From: Chitinophagales bacterium
GTDB lineage: Bacteria > Bacteroidota > Bacteroidia > Chitinophagales > Chitinophagaceae
Assembly: GCA_015655015.1 (NCBI GenBank)
Contig: JAATFV010000254.1
Coordinates: forward strand, 1-49,918
Length of the DNA: 49,918 bases
Direction: 5' to 3'
The stretch's first letter is position 1. Each line of letters opens with the position of its first letter. Position numbers and translations under genes: made by a program. Below the pieces are notes generated by a model. It did no database searches, was not told where the DNA came from, and saw only the letters and a program-made list of their open reading frames with translations. Below are positions 8,224 to 17,552 of the stretch, in pieces.

Positions 8224-8470
8224 CTATTGATTTTCCCCGCAATTTCCGTTTAGCCGCATTTCATTAACGGTGATCGATGCGCGCAGATAATCTCTCAGAT
8301 AAAATCCGGACCATTGCTGGTCGGCATAGCTGAAATGCCCTGCTCCATTCCCTTTCAGCAACACTCCATAATTAACCTCCGGTTAGCCGAAGCGGAGCCG
8401 TACATGATCAATGTTGCCGCATAAGAGAGGAGGCGATGCCTGCCATCCTGGTCAGTATCCGACGCTTTAG
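8224..8470 (-). pseudogene. Decayed fragment of a VCBS/FG-GAP repeat protein gene
   Basis: On the minus strand one frame reads ASDTDQDGRHRLL, an FG-GAP-like calcium-loop pattern. A +2 shift then gives LLCGNIDHVRLRFG, an in-frame TAA, and PEVNYGVLLKGNGAGHF followed by SYADQQWSGFYLR, ending at a TAG at 8224-8226. This is the usual C-terminal sequence pattern of VCBS/ASPIC-UnbV-type surface proteins that often follow susD in Chitinophagaceae. At least one frameshift and one stop break it, and the bulk of such a gene (over 1,000 codons) is absent. I infer that the distal gene of the Sus locus was deleted. Confidence 0.65.
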
Positions 8471-8493
8471 CCGGATTACCGGCCGCAGCTGAT

Positions 8494-8525
8494 TAAAAAA
8501 AATGCCTGCTCCGAAAAGCAGGCAT
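8494..8525 (-). terminator. Intrinsic terminator after susD (locus 1)
   Basis: Perfect 9-bp arms ATGCCTGCT (8502-8510) and AGCAGGCAT (8517-8525) with a 6-nt loop. On the minus strand the stem is followed by seven T (complement of 8495-8501). It ends the sigma-FecR-SusC-SusD unit 27 bp after the susD stop. Confidence 0.88.
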
Positions 8526-8551
8526 TTTATGGTATATTTCGTCGGTTGGTA

Positions 8552-10435
8552 TTAGTTGGTATATCCGGGATTCTGGATCAATTTAGTGTTCTTATTCACT
8601 TCATCCCTGCTGATAGGCCTGAAATACATCTTATCCAGCCAGGTGCGGTTCTCCAGGGAATTATCCACTACAGGCGAATAATGGTAGGTATAAAGGGTCT
8701 CATCATGCCGGTAAGGGGAAGGCGCAAGAGCCCCCGGCTTCAGGTTGCCTGTCACGTTGATGAACTGGATCTTTCTCCCCAGGGTGGCAGAGGCGATCAT
8801 CCATCTCCGTGCATCATGGTAGCGATGCTCCTCATAGGCCAGCTCCACTCTCCGCTCATTCCTGTAAACATCCCGGAGAGCAGCTCCTGTTGCCGTAGTA
8901 GCAGGCATCCCGGCGCGGAAACGGATCTTATTGAGCCAGGTTTGCGCATCCACATCCTTGCCTAATTCAATACTGGCTTCCACATAATTGAGGACGGCTT
9001 CGGTATAACGAAGGACCGGCCAGGGAATATACTGCCTTGTATTATTATCCACGACAGCAGGATCCGGGTCGATGAACTTGCGCATGTAATAACCTGTCCA
9101 GCTGCCGTTCCAGTTCTCTACCGGACTTTGCCGGGTATCCAGGCCTCCCTGCAGCGCACCGCCCGTCATCTGGTAAGACCCTGTCTGGATCTGGTTGGCC
9201 GGATCAGGATTGGAAGTGATCTTATCGCGGGGCTTCCAGCCGGCTCCATCGAACAAAACAGTGGCGTACAGCCGGGGGTCCCGGTTCTTGTAGGGCGCGG
9301 CTCCATCTGTCCCCCAATCGAACCTGCTCCCGTCTATCATTTCATAATCATCTACCAGTTCCTGTATGGGCGCATTACCCGCCCAGTTATGATATCCGTT
9401 CGGCCCATTGTTCAGCCCTACGGAAGTGCCGTCATTACTCGGCCCGCCGCTGACCAGCTGCGAAGAAAAATCCCTTTCGAACAATAATTCGACGGCGGCC
9501 GCTTTATCTACTCCCGGCGCATTGCTGCCTCCGCCCATGGCGATGGCAGTATAATTGGCCTGCCCTTCCGCAGCAGAAACAGGAGCGGAAAGATCCAGCT
9601 TATACCCGCTGGCTGCCTGCAATACAGCCAGGGCTGCATCGCTGGCCGCTTGCCAGCGCGCCACCCGGTCGCCGCCCGTATAACCGAGCAATTCGGGATT
9701 GGAAAAAGAGGCGATCACGGGAGAATTAGCCTTTGCCGTGGGAATGTCATGCAGATCGCTGGCCGCATACAAGAGGATCCGGGATTTCAAGGCAAGGGCA
9801 GCAACAGCGGTAGCGCGGCCTTTTGCCAGGGCCTTGCCGGTCAGTAAAGAGACGGCGGTATCGCAATCGGCTACGATGAATGTAACACAATCTTCAAAAC
9901 TGCTGCGGGCGAGACTATAATCCTGACCCAGGTCATAGGTATGGTCGACGATGGGAATAGCGCCATAATAACGAACCAGCTGATGATAATAATAAGCCCG
10001 GAGAAAATGAGCTTCCCCCTTCAGCCGGTTATTCAGCACCGTATCGGTAAAAGTGGCTGTTTTCAGATTTTCCAGGGATACGTTCGTTGCGCGGATCCTG
10101 AGATACATAGTCACCCAATCATAAGTATTGCTCACCCAGCCCAGATTGGTCGGTCCCAGGGTGCCTTCATTGATCGTATTGATCCCCCGGCCCGGATGAA
10201 CGAAGACGGCCTCATCGGATAAAGAGGCTAACTCCTGCTCATCGAATCCGCCGTTGCCCAATCCATTATAGATATCGGTGACAAAGGCTTCCGCAAGGCC
10301 GCCATCTTTCCAGGTGTCGGAAGCCTGGATCTGGCTGAGTGGCTTCGTGTTCAGGAAGTCACGGCTGCAGGCCGTAAAAAGGATGATCCCCGGCAGCGTG
10401 ACGAAAATGATCTTTATTAGCTTACTGGCGTTCAT
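8552..10435 (-). CDS. SusD/RagB-family nutrient-binding lipoprotein (locus 1)
   Basis: Outer-membrane surface lipoprotein that acts as the lid of the SusC transporter encoded just upstream. Lipoprotein signal with lipobox FTAC (Cys23), then the SusD opening FLNTKPLSQIQASDTWKDG. The C-terminal RagB segment has the usual LRYTEAVLNYVEASIELGK, RRVELAYEEHRYHD and RRW pattern. At 627 residues it is at the long end for the family. It starts 33 bp after the susC stop and is the last intact gene of the unit. The substrate cannot be told from sequence; no glycoside hydrolase accompanies it. Confidence 0.94.
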   Translation of the reverse strand: MNASKLIKIIFVTLPGIILFTACSRDFLNTKPLSQIQASDTWKDGGLAEAFVTDIYNGLGNGGFDEQELASLSDEAVFVHPGRGINTINEGTLGPTNLGWVSNTYDWVTMYLRIRATNVSLENLKTATFTDTVLNNRLKGEAHFLRAYYYHQLVRYYGAIPIVDHTYDLGQDYSLARSSFEDCVTFIVADCDTAVSLLTGKALAKGRATAVAALALKSRILLYAASDLHDIPTAKANSPVIASFSNPELLGYTGGDRVARWQAASDAALAVLQAASGYKLDLSAPVSAAEGQANYTAIAMGGGSNAPGVDKAAAVELLFERDFSSQLVSGGPSNDGTSVGLNNGPNGYHNWAGNAPIQELVDDYEMIDGSRFDWGTDGAAPYKNRDPRLYATVLFDGAGWKPRDKITSNPDPANQIQTGSYQMTGGALQGGLDTRQSPVENWNGSWTGYYMRKFIDPDPAVVDNNTRQYIPWPVLRYTEAVLNYVEASIELGKDVDAQTWLNKIRFRAGMPATTATGAALRDVYRNERRVELAYEEHRYHDARRWMIASATLGRKIQFINVTGNLKPGALAPSPYRHDETLYTYHYSPVVDNSLENRTWLDKMYFRPISRDEVNKNTKLIQNPGYTN

Positions 10436-10468
10436 AATTTCTTTTTTTAAGAAGTGAATTCTTTTCCT

Positions 10469-13400
10469 TTAGAAGGTTACTCTTGCACCCAGGTTGAGGA
10501 TCCTTGCCTGCGGGTAATACTGGCCGCTGCCGGAAGTCGATTCCGGATCCCAGATCTTCATCTTATCCCAGGTGATCAGATTAAGGCCGCTGCCATAGAT
10601 CCTGATCAGGGAGATACCGGCCTTTCTGGTGAGGGAAGGGCTGATATTGTAGCCGATCTCCACATTCTTCAGACGCAGGTAATCACTGTTGCGGAGGAAA
10701 TAAGTATTCCAGCCGGGTGAGGTGCCCGTTGACGTGTTCGTATAAAAGGTATTATTCCTGTTGGTGATACGCGGGTCGATGCTGCTCGGATGATCGATCG
10801 TCCACTGGTGATCATAGCTGTATTGCAGATAATTGCCTATATCTCCGGACTCGGTAGCGATATAAAGCAGACCTCCGGTAGCGCCCTGGAAGAGAACGGA
10901 CAGGTCAAAGCCACGCCATTGCACCTTCAGATTAATGCCCCCGGTGAAGGTGGGATCCTGTGTCTTATCCAGCCTCACCATGTCATTCCCGTCAATTTTC
11001 CCGTCCCGGTTGACATCCCTGAATTTCATATCCCCCGGATTGAGGGAAGGCGTAACACCTGTATAGTCAAGGGTATTGTCAGCCACTTCTTTAGCATCTT
11101 TGAATACCCCGGCATACTGATAGGCCAGGAAGGCAGCTCCTCCGCTTACACTTCCGGCAGAGCCAAACGGATGGCCCGTCGCTTTCTGCCAGTCGGGGAG
11201 TCCGGGGTCTCCGTCCCTGTAGAGGATCTTGTTCTTTGCATATCCGCCATTCACGCTGATGGAATATTTGACCTCGCCTGCCTGCCCGTTATAACCCAGG
11301 GTAAATTCATATCCTTTGTTCTGCGCCCGCGCTATATTTTCAGGCGGCAGGATGGTGGCTATGCCGCTCGATGCCGGGGTCTGACCAGTAGGCTGCCAGA
11401 GGATCTTGTTGCGTTTGTTATAAAAGTAATCCAGTTCGAAATTAAATTTTCCGTCCAGCAGCTGGCCTTCCAGGCCTACATCGGTATTGTTTGCCACTTC
11501 CCAGGTAAAGTTAGGATTGGGTACCACCGTCTCGTTCAGCGTAGTGGCGGCCTGGTTGTTGATCACATAATTACCGAACCCGTAAGTCTGCAGGTATTGA
11601 TACTCCTGCAGGGAGGTGACGCCTGTCTTGGGATTGGTATAATAGACCTGGTCATTCCCCATTTGCCCCCAGGAAGCCCTTAATTTCAGGTAGTTGACAA
11701 CAGGAACATTTTTCTTCCAGAAATCCTCTTCAGAGATCCTCCATCCTGCCAGCACGCCCGGGAAGAAGCCAAAGCGATGGGCTTGCGGAAACAAATACGA
11801 TCCATCATACCGCCAAAGAAATTCCGCCATGTATTTTTCCTTATAGTTATAAGCCACCCTTCCTAAATAGCTCAGACGGGCCCGCTCATAAGCCGATCCC
11901 CCCACATTCTGCTGAAAGGCGCCTCCTGCGAACAGCTGGTCATTGGCAGGTGAAATGAAGTTGGTCCGGTAGGCGAGAAAATCTTCTTCCGTGTTGGTCT
12001 CTCTCGTTACGCCGGCCATGAAATTCAGGGTATGATTGCCGAACACGCGGTCATAATTGACGAACCCCTGCAGCAGGATATTCAGGTTGGTAACGCTCGT
12101 ATCCGACAATTGCGGAGAAGTGAAAGTGGACCGCATGCTTTTGGTGAGCAGCGGTGTCTTTCCGTCCGCTTCATAGGTCGCATGATCCCAGAAATAAAGG
12201 TACCACGGAGTCTGCCAGACCTTATCGATCCGGCTTGTCTTATCCACCGTGGCGGTACCTGTCAGCTTCAGGCCCCTGATGCCCGGAACCAGCAGCTCTA
12301 CTCTCCCATTGGCCTGGAGATAATCTCTTTTATCCTTGTCATAACCGGTAGCGCTGGTCGTAATGACGATCGGATTCTGACCATTTTCGATATCCGGCCC
12401 GGGCAGTCCATTGGGCCATACCTCGGGGTCCGTCGGCCGTCCGCGCATCAGCATCCGGAAGATCGAGCCCGCGCTCTGGGTGGGATAGAACCGGGATTCT
12501 TCCCGGGCTACCAATCCGATGCTGGTATTGATATACTTATTCACCCTCGCATCGATAGTGAGGCGCAGATCATATTGTTTATACCCGGTGGCCGAGTTCT
12601 TATAATATCCGTCCTGGTCCTGGTATCCCAGGGAACCATAATAACGGAGGTTATCCGATCCGCCATTGATCGCCAGCGTATGCTGGACCTGGGGAGACCA
12701 GGTTTTGAGAGCAGTCTTGAACCAGTCTGTGTTCGGGTGGCCCCAGGGATCGGAGCCATCCGCATATTTTTTTATATCGGCCTGCAGGAAAGGAGGGACG
12801 ATCGTAGTTCCCCCGGTGGTATAACTGCCCGTTGTATTAAGAGCTGTCTGTGCAGCCGCCCATTCTGCAGAAGGAACATGGTCAAAGATATTGGTGAGAT
12901 TGTTCATCTCGGCATATTCCACCGCATTGGCCATTTTAGGAATACGGTCCGGCTGGGCCCAGCCATGATTGAATGTATAGGATATCTGCGGCGTTCCGAG
13001 TCTCCCGTGTTTGGTAGTGATCAGGATAACCCCGTTGGCGGCCCTTGCCCCATAAATAGCCGCCGAGGCATCCTTCAGGACCGACATGCTTTCCACATCC
13101 GCAGGATTGATCCGTTCCAGGCCGCCGGCAATATCCGGTACACCATCCAGGACGACCAGCGCAGAGGTATTTCCCATCGTATTGGTTCCCCGTATACGGA
13201 TCGTAGATCCGTCCTTTCCCGGCTCGCCGCTCACCTGGATAGCCGATACACCCGGCAAACGGCCTGCCAGCGAATTGGAGAGGTTGACGGTAGGCGTCTT
13301 TTCCAGCTCCGATCCTTTTACGGACGCGACGGCGCCGGTAACGGTGACCTTCTTCTGGGTGGCATACCCTACTACGACCACATCTTTCAGGGAATTGTCG

Positions 13401-14020
13401 CTGGAGCTGAACTGCATGTTGGCGACTGTCCTTCCTTTCAGCGCAAACTCCTTATTTCCAAAGCCCACATAGCTGAATACCAATACTGCATTCGTATTAG
13501 TGACCACCAGCGTATAGGTCCCGTCCTCATGGGTGGTGGTGCCGTTATTAGTGCCCTTTTCCTGGATGCTGACCCCATTCAATGGCTCACCTTTGTCATT
13601 GGTCACTTTCCCGTTCACTTTTATCGCCACCAGCGATCTGTTGTCGTCAGTGGCGGCCTCCCGGGTGATGACGATCAGGTTCTCGCTTAATTTGTGGTAG
13701 GAAAGCCCCGTATTTCCCAGTATTTCCGCCAGGACATTCTCTACGGAAGCCCTTTTTACCTTAATAGTGATACGTTCGTCTTTCGGCAGGATCTCGTCCT
13801 TGTATACAAAACGGAAAATGCCCTGGTCTTCTATGGCCCTGAGCACCTTCTTTAAAGGGGTTTTTTCCAATCGCAAATTGATATTACCCTGCCCATAGCC
13901 ACTGGCAAAAGATTGAATGGATAAGGTAATACTTAATAAAACAGCAAGTTTCGTCATCAGCAGGCATTTGATGATTAGACGGCTCGTATCTTCCGATACG
14001 CCGCATCCGGATTTTTTCAT
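10469..14020 (-). CDS. SusC/RagA-family TonB-dependent transporter with STN domain (locus 1)
   Basis: Outer-membrane beta-barrel importing a large nutrient with SusD, driven by TonB. Order of parts in 1,183 residues: signal segment about 20-45, STN (secretin/TonB N-terminal) domain about 50-115, carboxypeptidase-like regulatory domain about 130-215, plug from about 225 (KDVVVVGYATQKK), then the barrel ending in an aromatic C-terminus (LGARVTF). The STN domain is the part that signals to a FecR anti-sigma factor, and a FecR/sigma pair lies immediately upstream. The N-terminus is long before the hydrophobic stretch; Met22 (MTKLAVLLS) is a possible alternative start. The substrate is unknown. 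Confidence 0.95.
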   Translation of the reverse strand: MKKSGCGVSEDTSRLIIKCLLMTKLAVLLSITLSIQSFASGYGQGNINLRLEKTPLKKVLRAIEDQGIFRFVYKDEILPKDERITIKVKRASVENVLAEILGNTGLSYHKLSENLIVITREAATDDNRSLVAIKVNGKVTNDKGEPLNGVSIQEKGTNNGTTTHEDGTYTLVVTNTNAVLVFSYVGFGNKEFALKGRTVANMQFSSSDNSLKDVVVVGYATQKKVTVTGAVASVKGSELEKTPTVNLSNSLAGRLPGVSAIQVSGEPGKDGSTIRIRGTNTMGNTSALVVLDGVPDIAGGLERINPADVESMSVLKDASAAIYGARAANGVILITTKHGRLGTPQISYTFNHGWAQPDRIPKMANAVEYAEMNNLTNIFDHVPSAEWAAAQTALNTTGSYTTGGTTIVPPFLQADIKKYADGSDPWGHPNTDWFKTALKTWSPQVQHTLAINGGSDNLRYYGSLGYQDQDGYYKNSATGYKQYDLRLTIDARVNKYINTSIGLVAREESRFYPTQSAGSIFRMLMRGRPTDPEVWPNGLPGPDIENGQNPIVITTSATGYDKDKRDYLQANGRVELLVPGIRGLKLTGTATVDKTSRIDKVWQTPWYLYFWDHATYEADGKTPLLTKSMRSTFTSPQLSDTSVTNLNILLQGFVNYDRVFGNHTLNFMAGVTRETNTEEDFLAYRTNFISPANDQLFAGGAFQQNVGGSAYERARLSYLGRVAYNYKEKYMAEFLWRYDGSYLFPQAHRFGFFPGVLAGWRISEEDFWKKNVPVVNYLKLRASWGQMGNDQVYYTNPKTGVTSLQEYQYLQTYGFGNYVINNQAATTLNETVVPNPNFTWEVANNTDVGLEGQLLDGKFNFELDYFYNKRNKILWQPTGQTPASSGIATILPPENIARAQNKGYEFTLGYNGQAGEVKYSISVNGGYAKNKILYRDGDPGLPDWQKATGHPFGSAGSVSGGAAFLAYQYAGVFKDAKEVADNTLDYTGVTPSLNPGDMKFRDVNRDGKIDGNDMVRLDKTQDPTFTGGINLKVQWRGFDLSVLFQGATGGLLYIATESGDIGNYLQYSYDHQWTIDHPSSIDPRITNRNNTFYTNTSTGTSPGWNTYFLRNSDYLRLKNVEIGYNISPSLTRKAGISLIRIYGSGLNLITWDKMKIWDPESTSGSGQYYPQARILNLGARVTF

Positions 14021-14048
14021 AACTTAGGTTTGTTATAATGATGATAAT

Positions 14049-14110
14049 CTGCCCGGAACCGGGCAGTATTTGTCTTTACACAGGCGGAGGATGCTGCAAT
14101 CATTCTCCGC
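14049..14110. promoter_or_regulatory. Two stem-loops in the fecR-susC gap
   Basis: Hairpin 1 has arms CTGCCCGG (14049-14056) and CCGGGCAG (14059-14066). Hairpin 2 has GCGGAGGATG (14084-14093) and CATTCTCCGC (14101-14110), 10 bp with one G-U. Both lie in the 158-bp leader between fecR and susC. The T run after hairpin 2 is on the plus strand, so it is not a standard terminator for these minus-strand genes. mRNA processing or attenuation is possible. Confidence 0.5.
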
Positions 14111-14178
14111 TTTTTTTTAAGCGGACATTCAAGTGACTTTATGGCTCATATTGGCAATTTTGGTTAAACAATAGCAAT

Positions 14179-15324
14179 CTAACGTGTTATAGTAACTTCT
14201 TTTTTATTGATCGAATAGTGGAAATTACCCGTTAGACGCAGGGCTTCCATTATCTGGCCCAGGCTCTCATCCTCGAAGACCCCGCTATACTCGGTATGTT
14301 TCAGGCCCTCATCCCGGATGGTAACTTTCACGTCATACCAGCGTTCGATCTTCGAAGCCACATCTCCCAGCGTCTCCTGGTCAAATGCCAGCTTGTTCTT
14401 TACCCAAAGGACCTCGGTAGCGACACTGTCCTTTTCCTGGAAATGAGCTTTGCCCAATACCATTACCGGCTCCCTGTCCTCTTTGGGAGTAATTTGAGCC
14501 GGGCCTGTAATGACGGGGGTTTTACCATTCTGCACCACTAACTTTTCATTGGGCTGCAGAATGATCTTCTTATCAGGATCGTTATGCAGGGATACCTCGA
14601 TCGAGCCGCGGATCAGCAGGGCTTCCGTATTTTTTTCATTCCGGTAGGACCGGACATTCAGGCTGGTCCCCAATACCCTTACGTCGATGGAAGAAGTATG
14701 AATGATAAAAGGATGGTCCTTATCCTTTGCTATATCGAAGTAGGCTTCTCCGCAGAGCTGCACTTCCCGGGCGGGCCCCCGGAAACTTTCGTCATAGGTG
14801 ATCCGGCTGTCTGCATTCAACCATACCTGTGAGCCATCCGGCAGCTGGACCTTTGACTTGGACCCTGGCTTGGTGCTTACGGTATTCTGGGCGACCTGCG
14901 GATTAGATTTTTTTGGGGCCAGGGAATAAAAGAACAGGAAAAAAGCTATCAGCGATGCCGCCACACCAACAGTGGTCCATGCCTTACGGGCCATTCCCTT
15001 CGCCGGCCATAACCAATGATAGACAGGGACGCCCTTTTTTGTTTCTTCGGGGAAAGAAAAGGGGGCAACCTGTCCGGGCGATTCATATGGCAGGGACGGT
15101 TCGGATAAATGATCGCCCAGCCGCTGCAAATGCCTGTTAAGGGCATCCGCTTTCCGGGAATAAGCCGCAGGAGCCTGTCCCCTCCATAGATTATAGAGGG
15201 TCTCCAGCTGTAATCCCATCTCAGGATGCTGTTGTAAAAGAGCCTCTAGTGCTGCCAGCTCTTCTTCTGTTGCTTCTCCGGAAAGCTTCAGGCTTACCAG
15301 TAACCAAAATTTATCGTCCTGCAT
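14179..15324 (-). CDS. FecR-family anti-sigma factor (locus 1)
   Basis: Inner-membrane sensor that holds the cognate ECF sigma factor until the SusC STN domain signals transport. Cytosolic N-terminal part about 1-115, one transmembrane helix at 117-135 (TTVGVAASLIAFFLFFYSL), periplasmic FecR domain about 150-255 (KSKVQLPDGSQVWLNADS, GEAYFDIAKD, VLGTSLNVRSY), and a C-terminal DUF4974 (GVFEDESLGQIMEALRLTG). At 381 residues it is typical. It lies 183 bp after the sigma gene. Its start codon sits inside a 22-bp tandem duplication that creates an upstream overlapping mini-ORF. Confidence 0.94.
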   Translation of the reverse strand: MQDDKFWLLVSLKLSGEATEEELAALEALLQQHPEMGLQLETLYNLWRGQAPAAYSRKADALNRHLQRLGDHLSEPSLPYESPGQVAPFSFPEETKKGVPVYHWLWPAKGMARKAWTTVGVAASLIAFFLFFYSLAPKKSNPQVAQNTVSTKPGSKSKVQLPDGSQVWLNADSRITYDESFRGPAREVQLCGEAYFDIAKDKDHPFIIHTSSIDVRVLGTSLNVRSYRNEKNTEALLIRGSIEVSLHNDPDKKIILQPNEKLVVQNGKTPVITGPAQITPKEDREPVMVLGKAHFQEKDSVATEVLWVKNKLAFDQETLGDVASKIERWYDVKVTIRDEGLKHTEYSGVFEDESLGQIMEALRLTGNFHYSINKKEVTITR

Positions 15325-15356
15325 AATGATGATTCTCGTCCTGCATAATGATGATT
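15311..15356 (-). repeat. Tandem duplication over the fecR start, with overlapping mini-ORF
   Basis: A 21-bp segment at 15314-15334 recurs exactly at 15336-15356, one base apart. The 22-bp period duplicates the fecR ATG and shifts frame. The upstream copy opens an 11-codon frame (MQDENHHYAGR, stop) at 15346-15311 that runs through the true ATG at 15324. This could reduce or couple FecR translation. Confidence 0.6.
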
Positions 15357-15507
15357 ATGCTATCTCCTAAAGACAAGGAGACCGGGGAATATGTACCAAT
15401 GGCAGGAAAAAAATAGTTGCGGGGATAGCGATCACCTGGAGACCCTGCCGCAGGAGATGCAGCCAGCGGGCAGGTGTTTGTTGCACCAGGACTGCATCAC
15501 GACTGGA

Positions 15508-16101
15508 TCAGGACTGCGAAAATTTACCGGTCAGAAGAATGTCGGGCGCCAGATAAGCAGGGAGGGTCTCCCCGATCTTCCGGATGGCGATGGCCAGCTG
15601 ATTGCGAACAGTCAGCGGAGAGATATCCAGGATTGCAGCTACCTCTTTGTATTTCAGGCCATCTTCTTTCACCATCTGAAAGATCAGCTTGCATTGCGGG
15701 GGAAGCTGCCGGATCACCTGGCGGATCTGTCTGACAAGGTCCGCAGAAATACACATTTCCACAGGTCCGCCGACCCCGATCACCGCTTCGATGTCGATCA
15801 TGTCCAGGCTGATGTTCCTGTTCTTATAATTTTTTGCGATGTAATTGAGCGAGAAGTTCTTGGCGATGGTGTACAGATATACCCTTAAGTTTTCAATCTC
15901 CATTAATTTGCTGCGGATCTCCCAGAGCTTGATGAATACATCCGAGACGATTTCTTCAGCTATTTCATTTGATTTGACCAGGGAATAGGAAAACCGGTGC
16001 ACTCCGTCTGACAGCAATTCATAAAGCTGGTTATAGGCTTTCATATCTTCGTAGAAAGCAATTCGTTGTTGAATTTCCCATATGACAGCAGGTTGTTTCA
16101 A
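15508..16101 (-). CDS. ECF RNA polymerase sigma factor (locus 1), TTG start
   Basis: Sigma-70-family ECF regulator for the adjacent FecR/SusCD unit. Region 2 is seen in LYELLSDGVHRFSYSLVKSNEIAEEIVSDVFIKLWEIR (a helical core ending at about residue 62). Region 4 helix-turn-helix is in LKYKEVAAILDISPLTVRNQLA, about residues 150-171. About 197 residues. The IQQRIAFYED segment, which homologues share, lies before the first in-frame ATG (codon 20), so the start is probably TTG at 16101, preceded by AGGGA. A weak start would keep sigma levels low. It is the first gene of the locus. Confidence 0.9.
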   Translation of the reverse strand: MKQPAVIWEIQQRIAFYEDMKAYNQLYELLSDGVHRFSYSLVKSNEIAEEIVSDVFIKLWEIRSKLMEIENLRVYLYTIAKNFSLNYIAKNYKNRNISLDMIDIEAVIGVGGPVEMCISADLVRQIRQVIRQLPPQCKLIFQMVKEDGLKYKEVAAILDISPLTVRNQLAIAIRKIGETLPAYLAPDILLTGKFSQS

Positions 16102-16265
16102 ATGGTCCCTGTTTGTAAAAAAAGCAATCTGTTGTGTGTAGCGTTAAGGGAAAGTTAAAACCATTCCCCGGATTTTCAATGGCTTTCGGGAAATAATTTA
16201 TACCCACGTAGGTGCATTTCTGACAGTTATTCGCACAGGCCTGCGACCTGAGCCTGTCACCAGCT

Positions 16266-17294
16266 TTAATTTTTTGTAAAAAGACCGGTGAATGTAATAC
16301 CGAGACCGGGCTCTGCCGAGCGATGTATTTTTCCATCGTCAAATGAAATGCCGGTGGCGAGATCTTCTTTCAGCAACAGGGGACCATCCATGTCCACATA
16401 ATCCAGCTCCGGTAAAAGATGCGCAATGGCGGCGCTGCCGATGGTGCTTTCGTTCATGCTGCCCACCATTACTTTCATACCGCCAAGCCTCGCGGCAGCA
16501 ATCATTCTGCGTGCCGGGGTGAGACCGCTGCATTTGGTAAGCTTGATATTAACGCCATGAAAATGCCCTTTACATTTTTCCACATCTTCTTCCCGGACAC
16601 AGGACTCATCGGCTATCAGGGGTAAGGAAGACCGCTGGTATAAGACCTTCATCCCTTCCCAGTCATCCTTTGCCAGGGGCTGCTCTACGAATTCCACGCC
16701 GAGCTCTTTGAGAACAGGGATCTTCTGCAACGCCTCTTCCAATGTCCAGCCTGCATTGGCATCCACACGGAAGACGGCATCGGTATGAGCGCGTAGTGCG
16801 CTCATGATCGCCAGATCTTCGGGAGTGCCTAATTTGATCTTATAAATGGGCCAGGGTCTTTCTTTGATCTTGGCTACCATTTTGTCAATGGTATCGATGC
16901 CGATGGTATAGTCTGTCACCGGACCCTTGCCGGGATCCAGCTTCCATAATTCATACAGCGGCCGTTGCCGGAGCTTGCCGTATAAGTCCCAGGCTGCTAT
17001 ATCCAGGGCGCAGACAAGAAAGGGATTTCCGGGCAGCAAATGATGCAGGTAATGCCAGTACCTTTGTGGATCGGTAAAAGCGAAATTTTGTATAAGAGCC
17101 CTTTTTTCTTCCAGGTCTGCGATCATCTTTTCCACCGGGATATGATAATAGCTGATGGCAGGCGCTTCTCCATAACCTTTGAGCCCCCGGTATTCCAATT
17201 CGACGATCAGGGTAGGTTGATGGGTCTTGGTGCCCCTGGAAATAGTGAACGGATGTCTGAATGCCAGGTTATAAGAATAATAAGTACAATTCAT
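16266..17294 (-). CDS. Dipeptide epimerase (L-Ala-D/L-Glu epimerase family)
   Basis: Enolase-superfamily enzyme that epimerises dipeptides such as L-Ala-D-Glu from murein turnover. Numbering from ATG 17294: acid/base lysines Lys152/Lys154 (YKIKLG), metal ligands Asp178 (RVDANAGW), Glu204 (EFVEQPL) and Asp229 (IADES), second-face Lys251 (VNIKLTKCSG), and the dipeptide-binding DxD at 301/303 (YVDMDGP). The length of 342 residues is normal. An upstream in-frame TTG at 17303 is a less likely start. Cytoplasmic, single gene. Exact dipeptide preference varies in this family and cannot be fixed here. Confidence 0.9.
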   Translation of the reverse strand: MNCTYYSYNLAFRHPFTISRGTKTHQPTLIVELEYRGLKGYGEAPAISYYHIPVEKMIADLEEKRALIQNFAFTDPQRYWHYLHHLLPGNPFLVCALDIAAWDLYGKLRQRPLYELWKLDPGKGPVTDYTIGIDTIDKMVAKIKERPWPIYKIKLGTPEDLAIMSALRAHTDAVFRVDANAGWTLEEALQKIPVLKELGVEFVEQPLAKDDWEGMKVLYQRSSLPLIADESCVREEDVEKCKGHFHGVNIKLTKCSGLTPARRMIAAARLGGMKVMVGSMNESTIGSAAIAHLLPELDYVDMDGPLLLKEDLATGISFDDGKIHRSAEPGLGITFTGLFTKN

Positions 17295-17552
17295 GGACCT
17301 CAAAATTAAGGAATAGGAGGATTCGCCGGGCAGGTGGATGAAAACTGGCCGGGCAGGCTGCGGAAATTACTGTCAGACCGGGGAGTTCTACTCGATTTTT
17401 TGCAGAAATGAGAAATTTTTTCCCATTCAGGGAAGAATTAATGGATGCTGGCACGCATAGCGTGTTTGTAATCAGACAGTTAATTTTTGGTATGTATTTT
17501 ATCATATTGAGGACGTACCACCATTCCGAACCCTATCACAAACGCACCCGGT

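Larger units (their letters stand above)
8098..8551. other. 454-bp gap holding a gene remnant and a terminator
   Basis: No intact gene. From right to left it holds the susD terminator (8494-8525), a broken VCBS/FG-GAP-like fragment (8224-8470), and an AT-rich stretch (8098-8223) that probably carries the promoter of the 159-residue gene. Confidence 0.7.

Noticed and set aside
12032..13690. Long open frame (552 codons) on the plus strand opposite susC of locus 1
   Set aside because: It lies wholly antisense to a clear SusC gene, has no recognisable domain or signal, and its low-complexity composition is what codon bias on the opposite strand produces.
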